This document shows positions 12,340 through 25,929 of a DNA stretch of 64,000 bases, piece by piece. The notes beneath the pieces were generated by a model. It was not told the origin of the DNA. It worked only from the letters and a program-made list of their open reading frames with translations, and made no database searches. Made by a program: the position numbers and the translations under genes. The DNA lies in assembly GCA_032988165.1 (NCBI GenBank), contig JANTQF010000001.1, forward strand, positions 248,001 through 312,000, given 5' to 3'. The DNA comes from Emmonsiellopsis sp. PD_33. Taxonomy: Eukaryota > Ascomycota > Eurotiomycetes > Onygenales > Ajellomycetaceae. Within the stretch, counting starts at the first letter, position 1. Every line of letters starts with the position of its first letter.

Positions 12340-13010
12340 GGTTAGGAAGCAGAGGAGAAAGCACATTTAAAAGTAGAATATCACAGTATGGAAGCCACAT
12401 AAGAATAGAGTATCAGCTATGACTCAGACTGTTTCCTTATGAGAGACTTAAATAATAAGAAGATAGTGCATGGGAACTAATAAGCTTCTAATAGAATGTA
12501 AGGGAGCTAGGAAATAGTATCAATTAATAGTTATAATGAATAGAGCTTTAAGTTCAGGAAAGAGAAGCAGACTTATGTAGTAAGGCAGATTTTAATTGTG
12601 GCAGTGAAATTATAGTGATGTTTGCTCATATCAAGATTAAAATGAATGTGATGTATAACACAAAATACAAGCCCTAGTTTGAGTTGCTGAGTGTAGATGA
12701 TTTTAGTTATCTACCATTTTTAATAACATAAATCATGGAGGATAGGAGAAGGAAAAGAACAAAGTACCAAAATCATGTATAATAAATACTATAATAAGTT
12801 GATGTAATAATTTACTACACTTAGTTTTTTTTTTTTTTATCTGTACTTGAGATCAAACTCTTCATTCATTTAGTATGATAGATCACATTACTGGAAGGGG
12901 ATAGAGGAAATGAAGGCATTCAGTATGCTTTGATAATATAATTAATATAAGATAGAAAGATGTTGCAGGCAGAATTACTGTATGAATTATTTAAAAAAAA
13001 AAAAAAGAAA
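12340..13010. other. Intergenic AT-rich stretch between units F2 and F3
   Basis: No gene recognised. It contains a run of 12-13 T near 12826 and a run of about 14 A near 12992, otherwise unstructured AT-rich sequence. Confidence 0.5.
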
Positions 13011-13019
13011 GATGAGTTT

Positions 13020-13930
13020 AAAAGTTGAAGAGGAAAACATGGGAGTATAAATATAATATATCTATAATTATCTGAATTGTACCTCAGAGTATTTTCTGAA
13101 TGTCAGATATAAGATTATAGTGATTTGAAAAGTTCATAATAGGTTGGATGGAGTCCAAATGGAATATTAAATCAATTAAGATGCTCAAATTATTAGTAAT
13201 CTATTTATAAAGTTAATAATCAGTATATTAATAAAGAATGAAAAAGTAGGTTATAGAATCTAAAGATCTAACAGTAAGATAGAGGAATGAGTGAATGAAA
13301 AGATATTTTAAGAATAAATTATATAGATGAATGGCATCTATTCAGTATTTAGTAAAAATACTATCACCCTGCAGTAAAAATGTTTTAATAAGCATTAAAA
13401 ATTAGATGAAAGATGGTCATCCAATGAATATAAATCCCTCACTTAATACTTTCTACATATAGAAGGAGGAAGACCACAGCTAGTAGAATTACTACAGAGT
13501 TTCACTACTAGAAGAATGTAAAACTCTGAGACTGATGGCCTCAGTTGGAGGTGACTTAATGTAGAACTCTGAATAAATAATCTGTTCAGAGCTGTTGGAT
13601 AGAATAAGCTCAATTACCCTAAAAACTCTTTTAAATTCAAAGTATTATACTCTTACTTTGGACATTGAGTGTAAGTGGATATAATGACCAGATTTGAGAT
13701 CATATATAGATATAGTTAGCAGTCTGAGTTAGATATTTAAAATAACTAAAGATTATTAACCTGATAGTGTACTTAGCTTGAATAATAGTAGAAGAAGAGA
13801 AAATCTAAAGACCTACTAGGTAATGATTATGTTGTTTTTTAGTATACTGATAGCCCTGCTTTATTAACTAACTACATGCAAGGCATGCATAATATAAGAA
13901 CTAATTTGTAGTGCAGAAGATGAGTAGCAT
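13020..13930 (-). pseudogene. Decayed paralogue of the F-box-like array, unit F3, N-terminus missing
   Basis: The minus strand contains the shared propeller-like motif near 13720-13660 and the C-terminal signature (a frame reading KTFLLQGDSIFTKY near 13395-13340) also seen in units F4, F5 and F10. Only about 300 bp separate the propeller-like motif from the upstream box at 14006, too little for the F-box part. The unit was therefore truncated before or during decay. Multiple stops. Confidence 0.4.
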
Positions 13931-14005
13931 GCAGATAGAAATTTACTTGAGTATAAAGAGAATAAAAATAGAAAAAGTGGGTAGTATTAGAATATAGAGT
14001 AGCTT

Positions 14006-14036
14006 AAAGATAGACTCTAAGTAATTAGAATATTAG
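14006..14036 (-). repeat. Conserved upstream box (copy 3)
   Basis: Plus-strand form aaagatagactctaagtaat then tagaatattag. More diverged than the others; located between units F4 and F3. Confidence 0.5.
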
Positions 14037-14049
14037 AACATAAGATGAA

Positions 14050-15760
14050 AGCAGAAGAGGGAAATAACAATAATAAAGAAAAATATCTAGTAAAATAATA
14101 ATAGAATTTAAAAGAGTATTAAGTAATGAAATGCACAATTAATGCACCTAATCAGATGAGGAAAACCCTGTACAGAGTTATAATTAGATAGTAAAAAATA
14201 TGAACTGTAGTAAACAGCAAATAGAAAGATATATGATAAGATACTATACCATATAAATTGTAGAAGATAAAAGAAAAACAGTAGATTTAAAAGTCTTAGA
14301 GCACAATCTATTAGTGTGGAAATGTTGTAGGACAAACTGCATGGATTATTCCTTTAGACATTATTTGAATGTGAGGGGTAAGATTGCTGTGCTCTGAAAA
14401 GCCTATAATAGATTGAAAGAAGTCTAGTTTAAAGATTATATTAATTAAGACCTCAAACTCATTACTAATCTACTTGTGCAGTTGATAATTAATAGATAGC
14501 AAGAGAATATAATAGTAGGTTAGAGAACCTAAAAATCTAATAGTAAGATAAAGGGATGGATAAATGAAAAGACATTTTAAGAGTAAATTGCATAGATGAA
14601 TGATATCTATTTGATGTTTGATAAAGATACTATCACTCTATAGTAAAAATATTTCAATAATCATCAGGGTTTGAATGAAAGAAAGTCAGCCAATAAATAT
14701 AAATTTCTCATGAAAGACTACTTTGATATATGAGAAGAAAAATCATAGCTAGTAAAAATACTGAAGAACATCACCACTGAAAGAATTTATAATTTTAAGA
14801 CTAATAGATATAGTATAGCTTGTCTGAGATGATCTAAAGAAGATAAAGTATGATTAAATGATCTATTCAAAGCTATTAAGTAAAATAAGCTCAATAAATG
14901 TTACAGACTCAAAGGACAGTCTATTTAATTTTAATATTATGTATGAGTAGATAAGACAGCCAGATTCAAAATTATATACTAACATAATAAATAGCTTAAA
15001 TATGCATGTATAAAATTTATTTCTCTCAATTAGGTATAGAATCTAGTTTTGCACAGATCACACTTAGCTCCCTATAAGAGGTTGAATGATTATTCTGAGC
15101 AAATATTATTAGTAAAGTATTAATGAGTAAAATGAGGGATTTGAAGATCATACTAGGAATAAATAGAGTAAGAAGCATATAAATAAAAGTATAGAATATT
15201 AGTAGTATTAATGAGAACTTTGCTTATTATAGGAGAAAAGTATGAATGAGGTTGAATCTGAGTCAGTAAACTAAAGGTAATATCATCAAGTATTTATTAA
15301 TATAACTTACTGTTAGCTACTCAGACTATGTAATAGCCTACTACTATAAATAGGAAAGCTTCTGGATATTTTTATAAAATAGTTTTATTTCCCTTGGAAA
15401 AGTTGATGAGTGACTTGGCTAGTATAAGATAAATAGAAAAGTTAGTATTAATAAATATAAAAAAGAGTAAATAAATAAATTATATATCCAGAGTGGTATA
15501 TTACTTGAGTCTGACTTCTGATGAAGAAAGTAGGAGAAAGAATATAAACTAAGTGTAATGATATCTCCAGCTATGATTCTGAATCCATAAGATAGTATAT
15601 ATATTAAATGAATGACTGATGAGTCTGAAGCAGTAAATATTACTCAGTATGAGATAATAAAGGATAAGAAGAAAATAGTTCTTATCTAAATAGATAATTA
15701 GGCTGATAGGATGCAGAGCTGATGCTACTGTATGAATATCTAACATTATATATAATAAGT
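14050..15760 (-). pseudogene. Decayed F-box-like/propeller-like paralogue, unit F4
   Basis: The minus-strand frame 15746-15549 is open for 65 codons and contains HPISLIIYLDKNYFLLILYY, then IYCFRLISHSFN, matching an F-box (hydrophobic ladder then RLxSRSF). The propeller-like motif is near 15035-14950, and the C-terminal signature (plus-strand tactatcactctatagtaaa) is near 14625. Stops in between. The 75-codon frame at 14108-14335 lies at its distal end and may be a tail or chance. Confidence 0.45.
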
Positions 15761-16309
15761 TGAATATGATGGTAGAAAGATAGGATAAGAAAATAAGTAA
15801 AATAATGAACTAAAGATTATTAATCTGAATGTAAACTTATCTAATAGAATAAAATATATAAAGTTAGAAGGAGAGGAATTAATACTAACCTTAATGATGA
15901 TAATATTAAATATTAATAATTATAAATGAAGAAAGAGTATGAGTAACAGCTGTGTTCTTTTAGTAATCTAGTAACTTAGGCTGCTTTATTAACCAGCTGC
16001 AAACAGCACTTACATAATATAAGAACTTACTACTAGATGAGAAAAGAAAACAAAGAAATTAGATAGTTACTATAATTATCAATATAATAATGTTCTCCTC
16101 TACTGCTGCTTGCTCAAAATCAAATTAATCTTAACCCATAGAGATAATAAAATGAGTAAATATAAGGAAAAAAAAAATAAAAAGGTATAGCAGGAGATAT
16201 TAGGTCTTATAAAGTATAAAAATTAGAGAGTAATAAAGAAGAAGGGAAATAGAGAGATATAGCATAAAATACTATGTTTTATAAAATATGAAACTTAGTG
16301 TTTTAAAAG

Positions 16310-17770
16310 TTAAAGATTAAAATCTGAAGTAGTATATTTAGAGGTGTGTCTGCAATTATTTAAATGGTTCCTTAGAGGATTATTTAAATATTAGTAATAT
16401 GAGCAGGATGCTCTATAAAGCTGATAGTAAGTTAGAGACCTTTCAGAGTAAATAATAAATTAATTGATTGCCACAATGGAGAATTTGCCCCCTACAACAA
16501 GCTACTAGAAGTTAAAGTGGGAATGAAATAGTGAATCACAGATTCCAGAAATCTTATAGCAAGATAGAGAGATAGATGAATGCATATTATTTTCAGATTT
16601 TAAGATGATTTATATATTTTGAGAAGATCTATTTAATGTATGATAAAGGTCTTATCATTCTATAGTAAAAATATCTAAATAAAAATTATATTTACCTCAT
16701 CATAATCTATTCATTCAATGAAAAGAAACCCCTCATTTGATCCTAATTGCATATAAGAGTAAAATGGAAAGCACTACTGAGAAAACTCTTATAATACTTA
16801 ATCATTGGAAGGGTTAATAATCTTAAGATAGGATACACTGAAAACATTGAATCTAGATAAGTTATAATAGAACTCTAAGTATATCATATATTTAGAGCCA
16901 TTACAGAGGATAAGCTCTATAATATTAGGATATCTTGTAAAGGAATGGTATCATGCCTCAGCTTGTAGAATTAGCTGTAAGTAAATTAGACTACTAGATT
17001 CAAAATTATAGGCTGATATAGTTAATGACAGTAATGAATAGATGTAAAGCTTATTTTTTCCAATCAAAAAGAAAGTCTAGTATGATGGTAGAGACCAGAG
17101 TTTCCCTCTCATTAGAGGTTAAATAAATGTCCTGTAGATGGATTGTTAAGTAAAGTATTTATCAGTATAGAGAAGAAAGATGAAGCTAATGTAGAGACAT
17201 ATTTAGATTTTAAAGTAGGTGAAAAAACACAGCAGATACCAGCAGCATTAATAAAGACTTTATTTTGAGTATGATGGGCAAAGCAAGGCAATGAAAGCTA
17301 AATTAATGAATTAAGTTTAAGATTATGAATTATTTACTAATAAATACTAGTATCATCAAGCTAGACCAGGTAGTCACCTGCTGTTGCAAAGTATGATGTG
17401 CTGGGGAGATTCCAAATGAGAGTTACCTTACTCTTAAAGAAGTTATAAATTAACTTGCCTGATAGGAATATAAAAGTTAGTAGTAGAAAGTATAAAAAGG
17501 ATAGATAGATAACATACAAAGATTATTATATGATATAACCCTAGATTCAAATGTAATGAACATAAGTAAGTCTTTCAACTCAGACTAGTGATATCATTAA
17601 TCATACTCAGTGATTCACACTGTGACATATTTATTCCACTCATTGTTGATGAGTTTGAGGCTGCAGAGTTCACTACATGAAATGTAGCAAAAAATAAGAA
17701 AAATATAGTTATAATTGAAGCATTCAATGGGACTAACAGAGTAAGAGGGTTAGGTGACATAGAAATCAGA
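16310..17770 (-). pseudogene. Decayed F-box-like/propeller-like paralogue, unit F5
   Basis: The minus-strand frame near 17700-17620 reads CSELCSLKLINNEWNKYV, the end of an F-box-like region. The body follows with FATAGDYLV near 17370 and INAAGICCVFSPTLKSKYV near 17240-17190. The LIGKNKLY-like motif is at 17085-17000 and the C-terminal signature near 16650. Repeated Y/W-containing beta-strand-like motifs suggest a propeller. The upstream box is at 18301. Inactivated by stops. Confidence 0.45.
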
Positions 17771-18300
17771 CATTATAGGCAGTAGAATTAATATATAGAT
17801 AGCAAGATGCAGTAAGAAGAATGATAAGACACATAAGATAGCTATTCAAAAAGTATTAGACTAGCTGTGTATTAGGGGAGTTGAAAGGAAAAATGAAAAG
17901 CTATGCATAAAGGAATTAAAACTAACCTTAATGCTAATATAAAGAGTTAATAGTTGTAGATGAGAGATGATATTAAAATAGCTACTATAAGATAACTATG
18001 TTTCTTATGTCTTATTAATCATATCTTTATTAGCATTTAAGGTTGGAAAGGGGAGAGCACCCCCCTGATCTAACTTAGTGAAATCATATGATCCCACTGA
18101 AGCTGAACCCCCTCCCATTTTTGATGTATAGTAATATAATACTGTCAACTGGGCCAGTTAATACCATATAAAACTAAGAGCTCATAATTACTGGGCAGCA
18201 ATGATTTGCCAGGCATTTTAAAAGCTGAAAACTGATACAGAAGGATAAGGAGAATGAAAGTAGTAAGAGTAAGTAATATTAGAAGAATAAAAAATTATTT

Positions 18301-18331
18301 AAAGATAAATACTAAACAATTAGTGTATCAG
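18301..18331 (-). repeat. Conserved upstream box (copy 4)
   Basis: Plus-strand form aaagataaatactaaacaat then tagtgtatca. About 540 bp upstream of unit F5 on the minus strand. Confidence 0.6.
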
Positions 18332-18419
18332 GGTGTAGGACCAAAGCAGAGGAGAGCATTGAAAAAGTATAGGAAAATTGAATGAGAAATAAATGCTGAA
18401 AAGCATTTAAAAGTAATAT

Positions 18420-19960
18420 AATAATTGCATAATGAATAAGAATAGTCAAACTCTAATAAACCCTATAAGATAGAGATTAAATGAAAACTAGTATAGAGAA
18501 GGGAGGCCAGTATTAAAGGCCCAGTAAAAGATAAGCATACCAAGTATTAAAGAAGAAAACTGAAAGTACTTTTAAAATTAGAACAACACAGTATAGAAGC
18601 CACATGAGGTTAGAATATCAGCTATAACCCTGACTGTTCCATCATCAGAAACTTGGATGTTAAGAAGACAGTAGATTGGAAACAGTAAACCTCTGATAAA
18701 TTGTAAGGGGACTAGGAAATAATATTAGTTAATAGTTATAGTTGATAGGGCTTCAAAGTATTCTATGTGTCATGAATCATAACTAGTTAGATCAATTAGA
18801 ATAATATCAGAAAGGTCAGTGGAGAGGTTTAGAAAGAAAGAGATTGAGGGGATAAAGAGATTTATTAGTCATACAAAATAATATGAAATAATAGCATCTC
18901 TTTAATAGCTGATAAAATGGCCATTAAAATAGGGTGAGAATGTCTCAATCAACACTATATCTTTATATTAATGAGGGTGAGAAATAGCTGTAAATCTACC
19001 CTTAGAAGTGGGTTTTAAGTACCCATTCTCAGACCAGATATGAGAGATTTCATCAACAATCTTACCATTAGATGTGTTGATGATCTTAAGGCATCCATAG
19101 TGAAAATAAGCATTATCTAAGTCTAATAAGCTATAAGTGTGTGAATAAATTAGATACTCTGAATGATTAGGAAGGATAATCTCAATTGAAATGCAGACAT
19201 TAGAAAGATGGAAGGCAGAAACCTCATTATTAGTAGCTATTTATCTATATATTTAAGTATTAGATATAAGATTATAGGCTGACATTGTAGGAGGTTGATT
19301 GCAGTAGGTATAGAGTTTTTTGTTACTAATAAAGTATGAGTAATTTCTGGTAAATAGAGACTACAATTCTGCTCCATCCAGGGATTGGATATGAATACTA
19401 GGGTAGTCCTAATAGTTAGCTAGTAATAGGGATGGCAAAAAGAACTATAATGTGATAAATAAAACATACTAAGGCTCAGAGTCAGTAGAAATGATGCATA
19501 GTATATCAGCAGAGTTAATCTTAATAGTATAGGTAGAGAGGTAGTAGATTGAGATATTGAGCTTATATGACTAACTATAAGAGTCTTTATTAAGAATCCT
19601 TCAGTAAACTCCATCTGGAGCTACCCAGGCAGCATAGTGGCCTGCTGCTAAAAAGGATATTGTGTGTGGGAAACAATAATATGAAGCTTTGAATCTAATG
19701 TGTAAATTGTATTGTATGATTAACTGAAGAAGTTAGAAAGGTAGATCTAATAGAAGTGTACTATAGATAAGTATGATAGTAGTTAGATATAGAGGAGAAG
19801 AGGGAGATAAGATGAAATGATAACTAGAACTTAAAGTAATTAGTATAATAACTATTATATTAGAGTAATAGATTGAAGGGAATTAGGATTAAGGGAAGAA
19901 AACAAGCTAGAGATACTAACTGCAGGATGTATGTTAATCAGTGAGACCTAATATAAGAGA
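18420..19960 (-). pseudogene. Decayed propeller-like paralogue, unit F6
   Basis: The minus strand reads FLAAGHYAAWVAPDGVYW near 19650-19600, then the LIGKNKLY-like motif at 19335-19255. After that, a well-kept frame 19180-18950 has SLLDLDNAYFHYGCLKIINT and SNGKIVDEISHIWSENGY. The motif order is that of unit F5. No convincing F-box was found at its N-terminal side. Few stops in 19180-18950, many elsewhere. Confidence 0.4.
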
Positions 19961-20449
19961 AAGAAGATGTGAAAGGAACAAGAAGAAGAAAAAAGTAAAT
20001 AGTTACCTAGTAATACTAACTCTAGGGGCTGAGATTATAGTGGCTATGAATCAAAACAGTGGAATAAAACTGAAAGGGGATATTTTCCCTGCAAATGATG
20101 ATATAATAATGAAACATGGAGATAGAATAATATGAGAAAATCTAAGAAAAGTGTATAGATAAATGGAAATGTAGATTAATAAAATATTAAATACAAACTT
20201 ATCTAATAGATAAAAGCATGCAGAAATAAATACAGAGACAAATAAGATAATATGATAATAGCTGAAGGGGCTAGCATGATAATGTAGGAATAAAGTAGTA
20301 ATTCATTAGAACATAAGAAAAGTAGACTGTCTGAGAGTTGTAAATCAATGACTATATAAAAGTAAGTTAGATGAGAGTATAAAAAGAGAAATATAGCTAA
20401 ATAAAAAAGAGATACTAACATGGAAGTGAGAGACATACCTCTAGAAATA

Positions 20450-21980
20450 GAAAATGTACACTACTTCTTGAAGGAAACAAGAGAGTTGAAGTACTATACA
20501 AAGCACCTATTAGTTATAAAGCTTCATGATTATTAGAGGTACTATAGGGGATATTATGCTGATTAGGTTCTGTAGAGATTTAAGACAAAAGAGTTAATTA
20601 ATGGTAGTTCTCACACTATTTCTAGTATATTAGTGTTGGGAATAGCTAGAACACTTCTGGAAGGCCATAAAGAATAGAAGGCTGAGTCTGTAAGTAATAG
20701 CAAGGTTAAGATATAAGAGGATAAAGTAATGATGTGCATTAAGATAATGTATATAAATAGTGTGAGTTTGTAGTTTCATAAAGATATCATTGCTCTGAGG
20801 GAGGAATATTTCAATTACTATTAAAGGCTTGATATTTGGTTAATTAATATATAGAAATGATCCATTTGGTGTGGATTGAATATAGAAGGAAATAGATTAT
20901 AGCTGTGTAAATTCCTGTAAGATCTCTCCACTTAAAGTGTCAACAACTTTAATATGTGGGGGTGTAGGGGGATCACATGTAATAGAAGTAACTTTAGAGG
21001 TGTTAGAATATATCAGACATTTAAATTCATTAAGAAGGATGACTTTAATAGCATTGCAGCAGTGCTAACCACTAAGATGACTGGCCTATTCTGAAGTTAT
21101 AGATATAATGTAAATGTGCTGGCTAGAATTAATATTATAAGTATAGAGCTCAGAGAGATCTATAGATAATAGATATAGCTTATTCTATCCTATCAAATAG
21201 GGGACATTTAGTGTCACCCATGATAACTACTTTGCTTCAGAGAGGGATTAAATGATAATAAGGTTACTAGAATTCAAATTAGTAATAATATATAAGTATA
21301 GCTAGATAAAAGAAAATATTAAATAGAGCATACTTGAGGGTGGATCTGAACCTATCAAAAACACACATCATATCAGAAGAGTTAACAAGAAGATGGCAAG
21401 ATGAATCAGAAGAATAAAAAACTTAAAGGAGTATTAGATTACTGATTATCTTACTAATGAGAATTTATTAGTATATATTTAAAGGATCATAATTAATAGG
21501 GAGAGGATGGACATTATTATCAGTCCTAATAATATATTGGCCTGCAGTGGCAAAGGAGCTAAATGAGCTAATAAAAGTGATTTCAGTTAGTCTACTAATA
21601 GTGTATTTGTATAATATGTCAGCTGAGTATTTTATATTTTTAGTAAGTACATATAGAGAGTTAGGGGAAATAACATACTAAAATTGTGAAATTATTTAGC
21701 TCAAAGATTAGTATCATAAGAGGAAAGTTAGATTTAAAAGTCTAACAAGTAATAATATAAGCTAAAAAGGGGGATGTATGATTTAATGTATTCATTCCAT
21801 TTATAACTGATCAGTCACAGTTTGTAGAGTTTAAAGGCAGAGAGGTATTATAGAATGAGTGGAAAGCATTTAGGAGATATACATTATAGTAGATCACAAG
21901 GGTTATATATTGATTGAGCTGATGCCAGAGTTTGATGATTACTAATAATAAGAGATATTGAAAATCCTGAAGTTATAATA
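20450..21980 (-). pseudogene. Decayed propeller-like paralogue, unit F7
   Basis: On the minus strand the LIGRNKLYLLSIDLSELY-type motif stands at about 21200-21130. It is followed by a long nearly open frame (21100-20620) with KVVDTLSGEILQEFTQL and SFYIQSTPNGSFLYIN. The same order of motifs occurs in units F5 and F6. The N-terminal F-box part is not recognisable. Function can be inferred only from the family. Confidence 0.4.
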
Positions 21981-22059
21981 ATAAAATAAGCTATTAGTCT
22001 CTAATTTAATGAGAATTGAATGTTAATGGTGATGAAATCAGGTAGCTCAAAATAAAGGG

Positions 22060-22861
22060 ATACATACTGCTAGAGATGAGCTGTGAGGCTCTCTTGCCAA
22101 TGCATCAACTAACAGGAAGTTAATGCATGTAAATAGAATTAATTCCCTAGGTATTATTAAAGAGAGATAAAGATGAAAGGGTGTTATCATTAAGAGAGAA
22201 GATCACAGAGGTAAATTAGTAGGATGTATTAGAGAGTAATGAAAGGGGAGTCTCCTGTCTTTGAAAAGCTACACATCAGATAAAGAAGGTAGATAGTAGT
22301 GGTAGACCCTATCTAGCAAGTAAAAGAATGATAGTGACCTGATAATGTTGATCACCACTGAGATCAGATTATGAAGGAGAGTAAAGTGGAAGCTATAATG
22401 ATGATAACTGAGCTAAATGCTAAAAGTAAAGGTCTAATAAGCTAATGAAAGTATATATCTGATTGATTGCTAAGTAAACTGATTAAAGAAGAAAGATGAT
22501 AGTAGGAGAAATGATTAGAAAAGGGAAAAATAAAGATATAGCTAGTTTATATATAATGCACACAGTAGTGAGTCAACATAATAGGTGCAAGAGAGAAGAT
22601 ATAGTCCCTGGAAAAGAAAATAAGGTCAGAAAGAAAGGAAGGATAGAATGAAAAGATAACAGATAAAATAATAATATTAGAAGGAAGATAGATAATAGAT
22701 GGTATGGATGAGGAGAGAATAAAATGGAGATAAGAGTAGATTATTTAATAATACTATAGAGTAATAAAAAAAGTGAGGTTGCAAGGCACTGTTGTGCTGA
22801 AAGATATAATGAATAGATGATCTAATATCAAGGTTTAAATAAATAAGAAAAGTATAGTAGG
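22060..22861 (-). pseudogene. Decayed sequence of the paralogue array, split by the G1 insertion
   Basis: AT-rich sequence continuing the array up to the 5' target duplication of the G1 element at 22857-22861. It continues on the other side at 28436 in the sequence taatctactgtgaaag. No single motif is well enough kept to align it with confidence; the assignment is by position. Confidence 0.25.
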
Positions 22862-23115
22862 TGTGAAGGGCTATGCTCTTATACCCTATATCCATAGCTT
22901 GTCTGAACTTTACCTGATCTCTGACTGCCTAATTGGATGCCTCTGACTGGGCCTTTATATGAATGTTTATCTACTCTGACCTTGTATAATTCCCTTCTAT
23001 TTATATTGCATAATCTTATGATTTCTTTTCCTTTTTCCTTTCTTTCTCTAGTGATTACAATTTTGATTCTAGCATATAGCTTGCATGATCTGCTTATCAG
23101 AGTGTACTCATTATA
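22862..23115 (+). repeat. 5' LTR of G1 (254 bp)
   Basis: Starts TGTGAAGGGCTATGCTC and ends GTGTACTCATTATA; the terminal CA has become TA. It aligns base for base with 28177-28430, differing by transitions. Confidence 0.92.
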
Positions 23116-23299
23116 TTTTGTAATTACTTGCTTGATCTCTTCTTAGAGATCCTCATTATATTTACCCTCTAAATGTAATTTGCATGTATAGCAGATTCTT
23201 CTAAATACAACCCACATATATAGTAAATTCTTCTTAAATTTAAAATACAACTTGCCCAGCTCAGCTCTGCTGGACAATGTGTCAGCAAAAGGCTCTAAA

Positions 23300-24420
23300 G
23301 CCCTGATGGTTTATATTAATATCTTATAAGATTTTCCTCTGAACTTTCTGAATCCTTCAAACTTCCTGAATCTTCTAAATTCTCTGAATTCAAATAATCT
23401 TTTGAATTCATTATGAACATGAACCCTCCATGTGAAGACAGCACCTCTTCTTAGAGTTTTAATGCTGAATTTCAAAACTTCATTTAATAGCTTATAAATA
23501 AGATCAACCTTATTATTAAATAAAATCATATGCCTGTACTGACTTTAGCTTCTGTCCTGACTCTCACTCATCTGACTGCTCCTTTTGAGGACTTTCCAAG
23601 ACACCTGAAAGAAAGGCTTGCCACCCTTGAGAAATTCACAGGCAAATAAGTCTCTGAATACTCTGCCTGGCACCTCAGTGTGGAGGCTAAAATTACTTTG
23701 AATGGCCTTATAATTGAATCTCCTACTGATTAGGCCTGATACATCTATATCTAACTCTCTAGCACTGTTATCACCTGATTCCACCCTTAAATAAAGGCTA
23801 ATGCCAAACTTATTTCTATGACTCCTGATGTCATTTTCAACCAGCTCAACATCCTTTTCTCTAATCCTTCAGTGACCTAGAAGGCTCTGACCTGGCTGCA
23901 CAGTGTTCATCAGAAAACTAATCTACTCTCCATCTTTCTTCTGAGATTCAATTAGAAGATCCTGGAAGTCAGCAGCCAGCTATGGGATAACACTGTCAAG
24001 AAGGTCCTACTCAAGAAGGTCATCAAGTTCAAACTTCTGTAGTAGATCATTGCCTCCATTGAACCCCTCATGTACCTCAAATATTATATAAAGCTCTGTA
24101 GCATAGAGAACAATCTGTTCAAGATCAAGGCCATTTAGAGCTAAATCTATGATGGTGCTCTTATCACCTCTGGAGAGGTCTTCCCCAAGACCTCTCTGCC
24201 AAAAAAATCAAATATTATGAACTAAATACCTATAGAGCCTACTCACACAAATATATTCTACATCCTGAATATAATCACTGCTGCTGTTGTTGATTATCAT
24301 GCCTGAGGTATCTACATTAACTGCAATAAATCTGGGCATAGAGCTGCTAACTGCTGTGGAACCTATATTCCCCTGAAACTGCCTATATGGTCTGCAAACA
24401 TACAAATCAAGCTCAAAGAG
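23300..24420 (+). pseudogene. G1 gag remnant with CCHC zinc knuckle
   Basis: Most of this stretch is too damaged to read as a capsid domain, but at 24313-24354 the plus strand encodes YINCNKSGHRAANC. This is a retroviral-type zinc knuckle (C-x2-C-x4-H-x4-C) whose first Cys codon TGC has become TAC. Zinc knuckles of gag bind the element's RNA. Its place between the 5' LTR and the protease is as expected. Confidence 0.65.
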
Positions 24421-24519
24421 GAGGAAGACTTCAAAGACACCAAGTTAGACTTAGGAAAAGACTAGCTTCCATGTGAAATTGCAAGTGGAAGCTCCTAGAG
24501 TTAGATAGGAAGACCTTTG

Positions 24520-24960
24520 AGAAGAAAATGACTGTTTCAGTAATCCTTATATCTACTATAATTAATCATTCTTTTAATATGAATGCTATGGTGAACAGTG
24601 GTTGCTATTACTATTCAATGATTCATTCTTGCATGATTAACCATCATAAGCTTCTGTGTATTCTAATTAACCTCCAAAAGATTGAAGGTGTCAATGGTGA
24701 CACAGGCAGCTTCATATAAAACATAGTGAAGCTTGATGTTGATGTTGATAGATTTCTCTGAGAAAACACTTATACATATGAGATTAAGAATTTCCTGTAT
24801 GACTTCATGCTAGATCTATTATAGCTATCTGAACATCAAGCTCTCATTAATGCTTGCAATTAATGTATTATATTCTCTGGAGGCATCTACATCTCTAAAA
24901 AAGATATTCATAAAATTACTAATCTTTATTAAATCTCTACTAATACTTATAACCTCCTTT
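24520..24960 (+). pseudogene. G1 aspartic protease remnant
   Basis: The frame 24528-24719 contains NAMVNSGCYYYSMI, corresponding to the retropepsin active site (norm D-S/T-G) with Asp changed to Asn. It is followed by NLQKIEGVNGDTGSF and KLDVDVD. The product would cut the Gag-Pol polyprotein. Confidence 0.65.
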
Positions 24961-25016
24961 GAAGCTGCAATTAGAAATTTAAGTTCTGACCTCCCATTGA
25001 AATCTTTACTACTAGT

Positions 25017-25920
25017 ATGACTGACATAGAGAAGACCCTCTCACAGCTCTCTAAGAAGCTAAAGACTAACCCTACAACAGTCCTCTCTCTGCACTACCAC
25101 AAATTCCTTAATATTTTTAATCATAAGGCTACTGAGAAGCTTCTATCATTCCATGATGTATATAATTATCATATCAAACTTGAGAAGATAGATGGTAAAG
25201 ATCCTCAGCTGCTCTGAGGACTACTATACAACATGTTGCATGATAAACTGCTTGTACTCTGCAAGACCCTTAATGACCTTCTGGATAAGAGTTTCATTCA
25301 AGTTAGCAATTTACCTGCAGGTGCACCCATGCTCTTTACAAAGAAACCAGGTGGAGACCTCTGATTCTATATTGACTATTAGGGCCTCAACTGTCTTACC
25401 CAGAAAGATCATTACCCACTGCTGTTAATCAATGAGACTCTTAAATAGATCAGTTAAGTCAAGTGGTTCATAAAGCTGAATGTTATTTCTGTATTCTATA
25501 AGATCTGAATCACAGAAGGGAATAAATGGCTAACTGCCTTTCACATGAGATATAATCTATTTGAATGAATAGTTACTCTCTTTGGCCTCATAAATGCTCT
25601 GAGCATCTTTCAGAAATACATCAACTAGGCCTTATAAGACTATTTAGATGAATTTACTTTTATTTATCTCAATAACATTCTTATCTTCACTGATGAATTC
25701 TACAAGTAGCATTAAGAGTATGTTCAAAAAGTCCTCACCTGCCTCTACAAACATGATCTCCCAATTAACATTAATAAATCTACTTTTAAAGTTCAAGAGA
25801 TGATCTACCTCAGCTTCATCATAGAGATAGGGAAGGGAGTCCATATAGACCCCAAGAAGATCACTGCTATCCTCAAATAGGAGGCCCCTACAACTGTAAA
25901 AGATATGCAAGGCTTCCTAA
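25017..25920 (+). pseudogene. G1 reverse transcriptase remnant
   Basis: The plus strand reads DLLDKSFIQVSNLPAGAPML, then FTKKPGGDL, a stop, FYIDY, and further KDHYPLLLINETLK and WFIKLNVISVFYKI. These are typical for the fungal gypsy RT. The YxDD catalytic box (about 25655-25680) now reads IYLNNILIF, with both Asp codons turned to Asn. Stops are mostly TAG at former Trp positions. Confidence 0.9.
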
Positions 25921-25929
25921 GATTTATAA

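Noticed and set aside
22937..23146. Plus-strand frames in the G1 LTRs (also 28252-28434) as genes
   Set aside because: They lie within the LTRs; the similarity between the two simply reflects LTR identity.
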